Positions 26,764 through 35,546 of a stretch of 64,000 bases of DNA are shown here, one piece after another. Source of the DNA: Roseibium denhamense (lineage in GTDB: Bacteria > Pseudomonadota > Alphaproteobacteria > Rhizobiales > Stappiaceae); the NCBI RefSeq assembly GCF_009711415.1, contig NZ_SMLZ01000115.1, positions 62,001-126,000 on the forward strand, read 5' to 3'. Made by a program: the position numbers and the translations under genes. The notes beneath the pieces were generated by a model that saw nothing but the letters and a program-made list of their open reading frames with translations, was not told the origin of the DNA and did no database searches. Position 1 is the first letter of the stretch. Every line of letters starts with the position of its first letter.

Positions 26764-27465
26764 ATGGCCACGACACAGGTACATATTTCTCCGGCCGGCT
26801 GCCTGCGCGGTGCTGCGCTGTGTTTTCCCGCCTTTCCCGGCATCATTGCGCTGGGCATGGTCTTCGGGACGGTGGCCGCGCAAAAAGGCCTGACCTTTTT
26901 GGAAACACTCATGATCAACTCGCTGGTCTTTGCAGGCGCCAGCCAGTTCGTTGCCATGGAGATCTACAAGGATCCACTCACCTGGGGCGGCCTGATCGCG
27001 ATGGTGGGCGTGACAGGTGCCGTTAACATGCGCATGCTCCTGATCGGGGCGAGCCTGCGCCCGTGGCTGGGTCAGGTGCCGGCGCGCAACACCTACCCGT
27101 CACTGTTCTTTCTGACAGATCTCAATTGGCTGATTGCCCTGTCCGAATATGACAAGGGCACCCGGGACTGGGGCATTTATCTGGGCAGCGGCCTGTTCAC
27201 ATGGTCGGTCTGGTCGGTCTCGGTCATTCCCGGATACTTTGCCGGAAGCCTGATTTCAGATCCGAAAGTGTTCGGTCTTGATGTTGTCCTGCCGGCATTC
27301 TTCGCAGCCCTGCTTGTACCTTTGTGGAAGGGAAAGCGGCAAACGGTCAGCTGGCTGGTCGCAGGTGCTGTCGCGTGTATCACCTGGGCGCTTGTTGGCG
27401 GGTACTGGAGCATTTTCACCGGCGCAATCGCTGGTGCTTTGGCGGGGGCTTATCTCGATGACTGA
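26764..27465 (+). CDS. azlC: Branched-chain amino-acid exporter large subunit AzlC
   Basis: A 233-residue membrane protein of the AzlC family, the large subunit of a two-part exporter of branched-chain amino acids or related compounds. The N-terminal GCLRGAALCFPAFPGIIALGMVFGTVAAQKG and the FAGASQFVAMEIY motif are typical. ATG 26764 begins MATTQVHIS; the frame is open back to TTG 26725 but no better start is seen. Its last 8 bases overlap the start of azlD (ATGACTGA), so the two are translationally coupled. Confidence 0.9.
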   Translation: MATTQVHISPAGCLRGAALCFPAFPGIIALGMVFGTVAAQKGLTFLETLMINSLVFAGASQFVAMEIYKDPLTWGGLIAMVGVTGAVNMRMLLIGASLRPWLGQVPARNTYPSLFFLTDLNWLIALSEYDKGTRDWGIYLGSGLFTWSVWSVSVIPGYFAGSLISDPKVFGLDVVLPAFFAALLVPLWKGKRQTVSWLVAGAVACITWALVGGYWSIFTGAIAGALAGAYLDD

Positions 27466-27778
27466 CGGATTGTTTTCAGCAGATGCCATGTTTGTCATGG
27501 CCGTGCTCGGCATGACCGCCATCACTTATACGCTCCGCGCGGGCGGCTACTGGGTAATGGGGCGGCTTCCAATCACCGACCGTGTGCGGCGGGGTCTGGA
27601 AGCGCTGCCCGGCGCCATCATTGTCTCCACCATCCTGCCGATTGTCTTGAAAGGCGGACTGGCAGTGGGCCTGTGCCTGATCGTTGCCGCGGCCGCGCAA
27701 ATCAAGCTTCGCAAGGAGTATATAGCCGTCTTCTGCGCCGCCGGAGCCGCCGCCGCCCTGAGAGCCGCAGGGATGTAG
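27458..27778 (+). CDS. azlD: Branched-chain amino-acid exporter small subunit AzlD
   Basis: A 106-residue protein with three to four helices, of the AzlD family: FVMAVLGMTAITYTLRAGGYWVMGRLP and LEALPGAIIVSTILPIVLKGG. It forms the exporter with AzlC, whose stop codon overlaps this start. The ATG at 27458 is chosen on that coupling; the longer open frame from 27278 merely runs through azlC. It is convergent with the downstream kinase-like gene, with 6 bases between the stops. Confidence 0.9.
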   Translation: MTDGLFSADAMFVMAVLGMTAITYTLRAGGYWVMGRLPITDRVRRGLEALPGAIIVSTILPIVLKGGLAVGLCLIVAAAAQIKLRKEYIAVFCAAGAAAALRAAGM

Positions 27779-27784
27779 TGGTCA

Positions 27785-29335
27785 TCAACTCAGCTTTAGG
27801 ACGGACCGGGCGCGGTTCGCTGTTTCCTCCGGGCCGTTTCCGGCATCGATCCTGGCCCAGGTGAGCCGGCCGAGGTCGTAGGTCAGCTGGGTGTCCACCA
27901 CATGCGCGGTTGCGTCCGAGGCATCGCCGCTCCGCGCCTCCACGCGGGTCCTCAGGGTGTCCGGCGGCGCTTCCAGCCAGAGGCCTGTGAAGGCAGCCTC
28001 GACGGCATGGGCCACGGCTTCGATTTTTTCCCGTTCGGCGGGATCGGCAAAGACCGCGTCGTAGATCGCGCTGTGACCGGCGGCCAGAACATTTTGAATG
28101 CCGCTGTCCAAAGCCTCGTAGACTTTCGCGGAGGCTTCCTTGGTGTAGGCGGCCTCGGGCGCTTTTTCGGTTTCCGTCAGTCCATAGAGGCGCTTGCGCA
28201 TGACATCGGTGCGCAGAACCCGTGCCCCCGGTGCCCGGCCAAGATCAGGCGCCAGCGAATAGGCAAGTGTGGTTTTGCCCGTTCCGGACAGGCCGCCAAT
28301 GGCCAGAAGGTCCGGCCGGGACGGTTCAAGAAACCGGCAGGCATAGCCGAAATAGGCCCGCGCCTGGTCCTCCTGGCGTTGCCGTTCGTCCGGATCGGTC
28401 TGGTTCGCGGCCGCGCTGGCCGCAATCTTGGCGCGGATAGCGGCGCGCATCATCAGATAAAAGGGCAGGGCCGCCAATCCGTCGGTGCCGTGTTCAAGGC
28501 GGCTTTGATCGAGATACCGGTTAAAGACCCGGTTGGCGGCGCGGGGCTGGCCGCGTTCCCAAAGATCCATCAGAAGGAAGGCCAGATCGTACAAGACGTC
28601 GCCGGTGGCAATCGCATCGGAAAACTCCACTGCGTCGAACAGGACCGGCTTTCCTTCCAGAAGCACGATGTTGCGCAGATGCGCATCCCCGTGGCAGCGC
28701 CGGACCAGGCCGGTTTCACCGCGCTTAAGGATCAGGGCCTTCAAGGAGGCCAGAACCGTGCGGGCGGTCTCGGTCAGGTGCCGCACGTCTTCAGAGGCAA
28801 ACAATTCGGGAAACTCCCGGAAAGCGGCCTCGTTCTGCTCCACATAGCTTTCCAGTTCGGCGAAAAAGCCCGCCCCGTTCCTGAGCGGCGCGCCGTCATG
28901 GGCCGTTACCATCATCGCGGCAAGATCGTTAGACAAGGTGTCTGGAAAAAGGGCGTCCGCTGCCATCATGTCCAGCTCGTCCGTGCGGTGAAACCGGTTC
29001 ATCTCCACGGTCCATTCGACCGGTGTTCCTTGCCCGTTCAAGGCAAGGCGGCCGTCTTCCTCCCGTGTGATGGGGATTGCGCGGCGGTAGATCTGGGGCG
29101 CGTTCGGCTGATTGACCGTGATCTCCGCTTCGCAGGCCGCTTTCCGCAAGGCCAGTGTTGAATAGTCCAGAAACGGGAACGTGACCGCGCGCTTGACCTT
29201 GTAGGCGAGCGCACCGGCGAGAAAAACGACATTCGCATGGGTGTCGATCCGCATCACGTCAGGGCGCGCCGGGTCCCGGGCCGGAAGGGCGTTCAGAAAG
29301 TTCAGGGCTTCAGTCTGGTCAGAAGCATGCGCCAT
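27785..29335 (-). CDS. Fusion of aminoglycoside phosphotransferase-like and P-loop kinase domains
   Basis: A 516-residue two-domain protein. The N-terminal part (about 1-330) has the protein-kinase-like APH fold with VRRCHGDAHLRNIVLLEGKPVLFDAVEFSD, the catalytic HGD and metal-binding D. The C-terminal part (about 335-516) is an AAA_33-type P-loop kinase with GGLSGTGKTTLAYSLAPDLG. This fusion is widespread in proteobacteria and is annotated only as bifunctional APH/ATP-binding protein; substrates are unknown. The ATG at 29335 has AAAGGATA upstream. It is divergent from the small gene at 29463. Confidence 0.87.
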   Translation of the reverse strand: MAHASDQTEALNFLNALPARDPARPDVMRIDTHANVVFLAGALAYKVKRAVTFPFLDYSTLALRKAACEAEITVNQPNAPQIYRRAIPITREEDGRLALNGQGTPVEWTVEMNRFHRTDELDMMAADALFPDTLSNDLAAMMVTAHDGAPLRNGAGFFAELESYVEQNEAAFREFPELFASEDVRHLTETARTVLASLKALILKRGETGLVRRCHGDAHLRNIVLLEGKPVLFDAVEFSDAIATGDVLYDLAFLLMDLWERGQPRAANRVFNRYLDQSRLEHGTDGLAALPFYLMMRAAIRAKIAASAAANQTDPDERQRQEDQARAYFGYACRFLEPSRPDLLAIGGLSGTGKTTLAYSLAPDLGRAPGARVLRTDVMRKRLYGLTETEKAPEAAYTKEASAKVYEALDSGIQNVLAAGHSAIYDAVFADPAEREKIEAVAHAVEAAFTGLWLEAPPDTLRTRVEARSGDASDATAHVVDTQLTYDLGRLTWARIDAGNGPEETANRARSVLKLS

Positions 29336-29462
29336 ACCGTATCCTTTTGCTGGCCTTCAGGAAATTCTGCCCCAAAGGCCATGCTTCGGGTTTGATACTG
29401 CTCAATGTGCTGTGCCCGTGCTGTGGCACATATAGGGTGATTTGTCAGTAAGGGAGGCTCAT

Positions 29463-29843
29463 ATGAGCGACTATCCGGCGTTGAAAAAGATCAGGCTGAA
29501 CCTGGCCCGGACCAAGGAGTATCCGCAAGGCTCCGCCCGCCATGGTTATGAGTTCACAGCGCCTCTGGACGAAACCGGCCACATTGATGCAGCGCTCTGG
29601 AAAAAGGAGCGTGACCATTGCCGCGTGCGACGGTTCTGGGGCGATGAGGTTGAGGAAATCGGCCACCTGATCCACCGGCCAGGTGGGTCGTGGGCATTTC
29701 ACTACGATATTGACGGCGAAGATGATGACGAGGCGGGCTACCGGTTCGGCACGCATGCGTTCGAGCCGGGTGAATATGTCTCCATCAAGGACGAAGATGG
29801 CGACCTGCATACGTTTCAGGTCGTCACGGTTCAGCCGGTTTAG
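29463..29843 (+). CDS. Conserved alphaproteobacterial hypothetical protein, acidic
   Basis: A 126-residue acidic protein without a known function. Recognisable stretches are KIRLNLARTKEYPQGSARHGYEF, RVRRFWGDEVEEIGHLIHRPGG and FGTHAFEPGEYVSIKDEDG; I recall close homologues throughout Hyphomicrobiales, annotated only as hypothetical. The likely beta-rich fold with an ending of the form EYVSI-DEDG-hTF resembles small binding domains. The ATG at 29463 has AGGGAGG upstream. No operon partner: the neighbours are a divergent kinase-like gene and a TPP enzyme gene 184 bases on. Confidence 0.75.
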   Translation: MSDYPALKKIRLNLARTKEYPQGSARHGYEFTAPLDETGHIDAALWKKERDHCRVRRFWGDEVEEIGHLIHRPGGSWAFHYDIDGEDDDEAGYRFGTHAFEPGEYVSIKDEDGDLHTFQVVTVQPV

Positions 29844-30027
29844 GACCGGCGGCTGCCGAGTGCTGCCAATGTTGCGGGTCCGGACATGCGCTGTGCGTGT
29901 CCGGGCCGGCAATTTCCGACCAATCGGAATGACCTTATTGCCAAATAATCTGATTTTCCGGTCTGCCGGGGGCATGTTTCATACGCTATAGAATGACTGA
30001 GCCTTTACAACACTGGGATCAGCCAAA

Positions 30028-31707
30028 ATGAAACATACGTCCGACGCCTTGAAGACCGGTGGCGAATTGCTGGTGGAGGCACTCGGCCTTCACGGGGCAA
30101 AACGCGTCTTCTGTGTTCCGGGCGAGAGTTATTTGGCCGTGCTGGACGCGCTCCATGATACTGAGATACCGGTGACCGTATGCCGCCAGGAAGGTGGCGC
30201 TGCGATGATGGCGGAAGCCCATGGCAAGCTGACCGGTGAACCCGGCATCTGCATGGTGACCCGCGGTCCGGGCGCGACCAATGCGTCCGCCGGTGTCCAT
30301 GTGGCCGCTCAGGATTCCACGCCGATGATCCTGTTCATCGGCCAGATCGAGCGGGCCATGCGCGAGCGCGAGGCATTCCAGGAAGTTGACTACCGGCAGA
30401 TGTTCGGCGGTATCGCCAAATGGGTGGCCGAAATCGACCATGCGGAGCGCATGCCGGAATTCATTTCCAGAGCCTATCATGTGGCAACCTCCGGCCGTCC
30501 GGGGCCCGTGGTTCTGGCCTTGCCCGAAGACATGCTGGTCGAAAAAGCCGTGGCCCCGCAGCCACCTGCCTGGAGCCAGGTAGAAACCTATCCGGGTCTG
30601 ACCCAGATGGCGGATCTGCAAAAACGCCTTTGGGCGGCTGAAAGACCAATCGCCATCCTGGGCGGCAGCCGCTGGTCAAAAGACGCGGTCGCGGCCTTTA
30701 CCCGGTTTGCCGAACGCTTCGACCTGCCGGTCGCCTGCTCTTTCCGCCGTCAGATGCTGTTCGACAATCTGCACCCGAACTATGCCGGTGACGTCGGGAT
30801 TGGCGCCAACCCGAAGCTGATCGAGCGGGTCAAGAGCTCCGATCTGATCCTGCTGGTTGGCGGGCGTCTATCTGAAATGCCGAGCCAGTCCTACTCGCTG
30901 CTCGACATTCCGGCCCCCGCCCAGCAGCTGGTGCATGTCCATCCGGACGCTGAAGAGCTTGGCCGCGTCTACAGGGCGTCCGCCGCGATCCATGCAAGCC
31001 CAACGGCGTTTGCCAAGGCTGCTGAAGGTCTGCAGCCCCCGGCGGAACTCAAGGGCGCGGGCGCTGCCAAGGCCGCGCATGAAGACTATCTGACCTGGTC
31101 CGGTGCCCGGCCGCAAACACCCGGAAGCCTGCAAATGGCAGGCGTCATGGAGTGGCTGGAGGGCCATCTTCCAGAAGACGCGATCTGCACGAATGGCGCG
31201 GGCAACTACGCGACCTGGCTGCACCGGTTTCACCGGTTCCGCACCTACGGCACGCAGGCTGCGCCAACATCAGGCTCAATGGGGTACGGACTGCCCGCCG
31301 CCGTTGCGGCAAAGCTTGCCTTCCCGGACCGCGAGGTGATCTGCTTTGCAGGCGATGGCTGTCTGCAAATGACCATGCAGGAATTCGGCACGGCCTGCCA
31401 GGACGGCGCGAACATCATTGTTCTTGTGATCGACAATGGCATGTACGGCACGATCCGCATGCACCAGGAAAAACACTATCCGGGCCGCCCGTCTGCAACC
31501 CATCTGGTCAATCCGGATTTTGCAGCCCTTGCCAGGAGCTACGGAGCCTTCGGTGAGCGCGTTGAAACAACGGAGCAGTTCGGGGAGGCCTTTGAGCGCG
31601 CGCGCCAGGCAGGCACCCCGGCACTCCTGCATCTCAAGCTGGACCCGGAAGCCATCACCCCGGCAGCCTCCCTCAGCCAGATCCGGGCGGCAGCGGAAGG
31701 CAAGTAA
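30028..31707 (+). CDS. Thiamine-pyrophosphate-dependent enzyme (acetolactate synthase-like)
   Basis: A 559-residue TPP enzyme with the three-domain order of the AHAS/POX family: N-terminal Pyr domain with the catalytic glutamate in CRQEGGAAMMAEA, a central DHS-like domain (about 190-330), and a C-terminal PP domain with the TPP motif GDGCLQMTMQEFGTACQ ... IDN. It is not accompanied by a small regulatory subunit (ilvN), and the sequence lacks clear marks of a true acetolactate synthase, so a role in another 2-keto acid carboligation or decarboxylation is likely. ATG 30028; the gene is convergent with the acyl-CoA synthetase fusion. Confidence 0.87.
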   Translation: MKHTSDALKTGGELLVEALGLHGAKRVFCVPGESYLAVLDALHDTEIPVTVCRQEGGAAMMAEAHGKLTGEPGICMVTRGPGATNASAGVHVAAQDSTPMILFIGQIERAMREREAFQEVDYRQMFGGIAKWVAEIDHAERMPEFISRAYHVATSGRPGPVVLALPEDMLVEKAVAPQPPAWSQVETYPGLTQMADLQKRLWAAERPIAILGGSRWSKDAVAAFTRFAERFDLPVACSFRRQMLFDNLHPNYAGDVGIGANPKLIERVKSSDLILLVGGRLSEMPSQSYSLLDIPAPAQQLVHVHPDAEELGRVYRASAAIHASPTAFAKAAEGLQPPAELKGAGAAKAAHEDYLTWSGARPQTPGSLQMAGVMEWLEGHLPEDAICTNGAGNYATWLHRFHRFRTYGTQAAPTSGSMGYGLPAAVAAKLAFPDREVICFAGDGCLQMTMQEFGTACQDGANIIVLVIDNGMYGTIRMHQEKHYPGRPSATHLVNPDFAALARSYGAFGERVETTEQFGEAFERARQAGTPALLHLKLDPEAITPAASLSQIRAAAEGK

Positions 31708-31716
31708 CGCGCAATG

Positions 31717-34446
31717 TCACCCGTCCTCGGGAAGTCCCGCGACGGGCAGGGTGACAACTGCAACGCCGGGATCATCCGGTGAGGTGCCCACGGTGAACCC
31801 GAGCGCCTGGCACATGGAGATCATCGAGGTGTTTTCCTTCAGGACTTCACCCTTGATGGTCTCAATCCCGTCTGCCTTGGCATAGCGGATAATCAGCTTC
31901 ATCAAGGCCCAGCCGAGGCCGAGCCCTTTCAGGTCAGAGCGGACCATGACAGCGTATTCGCCGGTCTGATGGTCCGGATCCGCATGCAGCCGGACAACGC
32001 CGAGCAGGCTGCCGTCGCTGGTATCAATGGCGGTGAAAGCCATGGCCCTTGCGTAGTCCAGCTGGGTCAGCCGGGCGAGAAAACGGTGATTGAAATCGCG
32101 CACCGGGGCGAAAAATCTGAGCCGTAAATCCTCCGGGGTGACCCGCTCGAAAAAGGACTTGAAAAGATCTTCGTCTTCGGGACGGACCGGCCGGACAAAA
32201 ATAGTCCGTCCGTCCTTCAAGGTGAACGTTTGCTCCCACTCCTTCGGGTAGGGCGTGATGGCAAGGCGGGATGCACCCGTGCGTCCCGGACGGCGTTCCG
32301 GGTTCGACAATGTCATGCGCGCATCCAGCGCAATGAGGCCGGAGGGCAGGGAGACGATCGGGTTGATATCGAGCTCCTGGATTTCGGGCAGGTCGATGGT
32401 GATTTGCGAGAGCTTTACCAGGGCCTGGGCCAGAGCATCCCGGTCGAGCGCGGGGCGGGATAGACCGCCATCCAGAAGCCGGGCAATCCGTGTCCGGTTG
32501 ATCTGGGCAGCGGCCAGATGGAGATCAAGCGGGGGAAGCTCCAGGGCAATGTCCTCGCTTTCCTCGATTGAGGTGCCACCATGCCCGAAGACGATCACAG
32601 GACCGAATTCCGGCGTTTCGGCAACGCCCAAATAAAGTTCCAGCCCGTGCCGGTCTTCCAGCATCGGATGGATCGAGACACCGGTAATCCGCGCCTCTGG
32701 ATAATCACTGCTGGTCTTGCCGATTAGTTCGGCCGTTGCCCTTTCGACCGCCGCCGGTGTTTCAAGGCCGAGCCGCACCCCGTCGATCTTCGATTTGAAC
32801 GGAAGGTCGGGCGAAATCAGCTTGACCACACAATGCCGGTGCGTGGCAAAATATGTTTCGGATATCCGGGCGGCCTGTTCCGGTGTTCCGGCCATTTTGG
32901 TCGGCATGACCGGAAGTTCATAGGCGGTCAATACATCGCAGACCTCGGTCGGCGAGAGCCATGTCCTGCCTTCTTCGAGCGCATGGGTCACGATCTTGCG
33001 GGCTGTATCCGCGTCCGGTGAAAAGGTCGCCGGCAGGCTTGGCGGAGCCGCCATCAAAAACTCGCGGGCTTCAGCCTCATTCACCAGATGCATGAGGCTG
33101 CGGGCGGATTCCGCAGGACTGGTGAAATTCGGGATTTTCGCTTTGGTCAGGATCTCGCGGGTCTGTGCGTCCGCGCCGATAACGCCGGCGACAAGCGCCT
33201 TGCGCCGTCCTGTGCGCCGCCGGTCCTGTGCGCCTGCGTCCGCTATCGCGGCGGCGACTGCGCTGAGCGGTTGGAAGGCGCTTGCCGTTTGCAGCACAAG
33301 CGCGCCGTCGACGGCCGGATCCTTCAATACCGTTGTGATTGCCGTCGTCGTGTCCTCTGTACTGGCATGTTCGGCGAGGATAACCGAACCGTTCGCAGCC
33401 GGGGTCGCGGACAGGTCCGGCACATCCCGCACAATGCCTGATAGTGCTGCGCGCGTGTCATCGCTCAGATCCGCGAATTGTCCGCCCAGATCCATCAACC
33501 GGTCAACAGCCAGATTGGCAAGACTGCGGCCGTTTGCGATGACGGCAATCTTCTCGCACCTTGGCACTCTGAGGTGGGACAGGGTCTCAAGCGCTTCGAA
33601 CATCTCATCCAGGTCGTACACCCGAAGCAATCCAGTCCGCCGGAAAACGGTCTCATAAACAAGGTCTGTGCTTGCCAGGCGGCCGGCATGGGTGCGCCCC
33701 GAGCCGCCTGTGTCCCGGCTTCTGCCCGAGCGGATGATGATGACCGGCTTGATGCGTGCCGCCGCCCGCGCAGCTGAGATGAACTTCCTGGGAACGGCGA
33801 TACCTTCCATGTGAAGGACAATCGATCTTGTGCGGTAGTCTTGTGCGAAATAGTCGATGAGATCGCCGATATCGACGTCCATGCGCTCGCCCAGGGAGAC
33901 CACGGCGGAAAATCCCGCATTGTGGGTTTGTGCCCAGGACAGCGTTGCATTCAAGATCGCGCCCGAGCGGGAGAAGAAAGCCATATCGCCTTTATTCGGT
34001 GCTTCCGCACTGAGCAAGGCGTTCAGTCCGCGCGCTGGAACCGCAAAGCCGAGGCTGCCGGGACCAAGCAGCCGCAGGTTTGTCGTTCGCGCCGCCTCCC
34101 GGCAGGCCTGGAGAAGGTCTTCCGGCCAGCTTTCATATCCGGGCGAGGGGATCAGGACCGCACGGGTTCCGCCCGCTCCGAGCTTGCCGATCACACCGGG
34201 CAGCTCCTCCGCCTTAGCCAGATATATGACCAGATCCGGCATTTCGTTCAGGTCATCGAGGGAGGCCGCTTTCACACCGTGGAAGGGAACATCCTGATCG
34301 ATCCCGATCAGGGTAACGGTGTGTCCGGCCTCGATGTCCTGAAGACAGGCAATCAGTTTTACCGTCAGGACGCCAGGATGCCGGCAGGGCCCGATCACAC
34401 CAATTGAACGCGGATCAAAAAAACCTTCCAGATTGCGAATGGTCAC
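31717..34446 (-). CDS. ADP-forming acetate-CoA ligase-like/GNAT fusion (Pat-like protein acetyltransferase)
   Basis: A 909-residue fusion. N-terminal CoA-binding and succinyl-CoA-synthetase-like domains (about 1-470; RTHAGR holds a candidate histidine), an ATP-grasp domain (about 480-690), and a C-terminal GNAT domain (about 730-895) with the acetyl-CoA loop RSDLKGLGLGWALMKLIIRYA. This is the domain order of Pat/YfiQ-type protein lysine acetyltransferases, which in other bacteria inactivate acetyl-CoA synthetase by acetylation. Whether the ligase part is active cannot be told. The start is GTG 34446. It lies just behind the universal stress protein gene but a terminator intervenes. Confidence 0.88.
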   Translation of the reverse strand: MTIRNLEGFFDPRSIGVIGPCRHPGVLTVKLIACLQDIEAGHTVTLIGIDQDVPFHGVKAASLDDLNEMPDLVIYLAKAEELPGVIGKLGAGGTRAVLIPSPGYESWPEDLLQACREAARTTNLRLLGPGSLGFAVPARGLNALLSAEAPNKGDMAFFSRSGAILNATLSWAQTHNAGFSAVVSLGERMDVDIGDLIDYFAQDYRTRSIVLHMEGIAVPRKFISAARAAARIKPVIIIRSGRSRDTGGSGRTHAGRLASTDLVYETVFRRTGLLRVYDLDEMFEALETLSHLRVPRCEKIAVIANGRSLANLAVDRLMDLGGQFADLSDDTRAALSGIVRDVPDLSATPAANGSVILAEHASTEDTTTAITTVLKDPAVDGALVLQTASAFQPLSAVAAAIADAGAQDRRRTGRRKALVAGVIGADAQTREILTKAKIPNFTSPAESARSLMHLVNEAEAREFLMAAPPSLPATFSPDADTARKIVTHALEEGRTWLSPTEVCDVLTAYELPVMPTKMAGTPEQAARISETYFATHRHCVVKLISPDLPFKSKIDGVRLGLETPAAVERATAELIGKTSSDYPEARITGVSIHPMLEDRHGLELYLGVAETPEFGPVIVFGHGGTSIEESEDIALELPPLDLHLAAAQINRTRIARLLDGGLSRPALDRDALAQALVKLSQITIDLPEIQELDINPIVSLPSGLIALDARMTLSNPERRPGRTGASRLAITPYPKEWEQTFTLKDGRTIFVRPVRPEDEDLFKSFFERVTPEDLRLRFFAPVRDFNHRFLARLTQLDYARAMAFTAIDTSDGSLLGVVRLHADPDHQTGEYAVMVRSDLKGLGLGWALMKLIIRYAKADGIETIKGEVLKENTSMISMCQALGFTVGTSPDDPGVAVVTLPVAGLPEDG

Positions 34447-34507
34447 CGTGTCTGCCTTTTCCCGATGCCGTCAACTGGCGCAACCATAGCGGAGTTTGAA
34501 GACAGTT

Positions 34508-34544
34508 AAAAACCACGGACACCAGTTTTGGCATCCGTGGTTTT
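34508..34544 (-). terminator. Terminator after the universal stress protein gene
   Basis: AAAACCACGGA (34509-34519) and TCCGTGGTTTT (34534-34544) form an 11-bp stem. Read on the minus strand it ends in a T-run, giving an intrinsic terminator 20 bases after the stop of the gene at 34565; it looks usable in both directions. Confidence 0.87.
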
Positions 34545-34564
34545 GCAGCGCAAACGTGAAAGGA

Positions 34565-35398
34565 TCAGTGGGCCATCAGCACCGGAATGGTCATGGATTC
34601 CAGGATCTCGCGGGTTGCCCCGCCAAACAGGAATTCCCGCATCCGGCTATGCCCATATCCGCCCATGACGATGAGGTCGTTGCTGTTGTCGGACACATGG
34701 TTCAAAACCGTGTCGGCAATCCCTGTCTGGGGATTCGTGACAACATTTACGGTCACATTCATGTTGTGGCGGGCCAGGTAGTTGGCGACATCCGCGCCGG
34801 GCTGGCCACCGTCTTTCGAGGCTTTCTTTTCAATCACTAGAACGGTGATCTGATCCGCCTTTTCAAGGACCGGTAGGGCAGCATGGATGGCGCGGGTCGC
34901 CGTGGAGCTGCCATCCCAGCCAATCAGTACATTTTTCGGCTGGAAGGTTTTGCTGCCGATATATGGAACCAGCAGAACCGGAGCGCCGCTCTCGAACAGA
35001 ATGGTCTCGATCAAGATCTCGCGCATGGGTTCAGGCTTGTCCGGATTGGCCTGGCCAATCACCACCAGATCGGTGGGACGGCAATGAACCAGAACCGATT
35101 CCAGAGGGCCGCCCGTGAGCACTTCCGCCAGCCGGCTTTCGGTCTTGGTACCTGCCAGACGGGCGAACTCGTCAAATTCCTTTTTGGCCTCGTTGGCAGC
35201 CGCAATCGCCTGATCGTGAGCCGCCTGCAGATAGTCAACGGGCATGGGTGCTGCGGCAAAGGCCGGAACCACAGGCTCAAACGACACGGCCAGTCCAGTG
35301 ACATGGGCGTCGTAGGTGCGGCCGAATTCCAGCGCATACTTGGCAGCCGGCTGATCTCCCGCCAGATCCAAAACAGTCAAAATATCCTTGATCGGCAT
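34565..35398 (-). CDS. Universal stress protein, tandem UspA domains
   Basis: A 277-residue protein with two UspA-like halves; the second ends with NDLIVMGGYGHSRMREFLFGGATREILESMTIPVLMAH, containing the ATP-binding G-X2-G-X9-G-S/T type loop in the form GGYGHSRMREFLFGGAT. The first half (about 1-140) has lost this motif. Such proteins bind ATP and aid survival of stress. The ATG at 35398 has AAGGAGG upstream. Divergent from dctB by 148 bases. Confidence 0.93.
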   Translation of the reverse strand: MPIKDILTVLDLAGDQPAAKYALEFGRTYDAHVTGLAVSFEPVVPAFAAAPMPVDYLQAAHDQAIAAANEAKKEFDEFARLAGTKTESRLAEVLTGGPLESVLVHCRPTDLVVIGQANPDKPEPMREILIETILFESGAPVLLVPYIGSKTFQPKNVLIGWDGSSTATRAIHAALPVLEKADQITVLVIEKKASKDGGQPGADVANYLARHNMNVTVNVVTNPQTGIADTVLNHVSDNSNDLIVMGGYGHSRMREFLFGGATREILESMTIPVLMAH

Positions 35399-35546
35399 TT
35401 AGTCCTCCTTGGGCCGGAAACCGAAGAGCGGCCCTCGTCAAAAATCATAGGGCTTTGATATGCCAGCTCCTTGACCCGGATCAATTCAATAGCAGCGATT
35501 GCAGTGCTCCTCTGGCGAAGCGGAAAAAAATCCGCAATATAGCGCC

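Noticed and set aside
27902-29161. 419-residue plus-strand frame
   Set aside because: Antisense to the APH/P-loop fusion, whose motifs are intact on the other strand; composition is that of a mirror frame.
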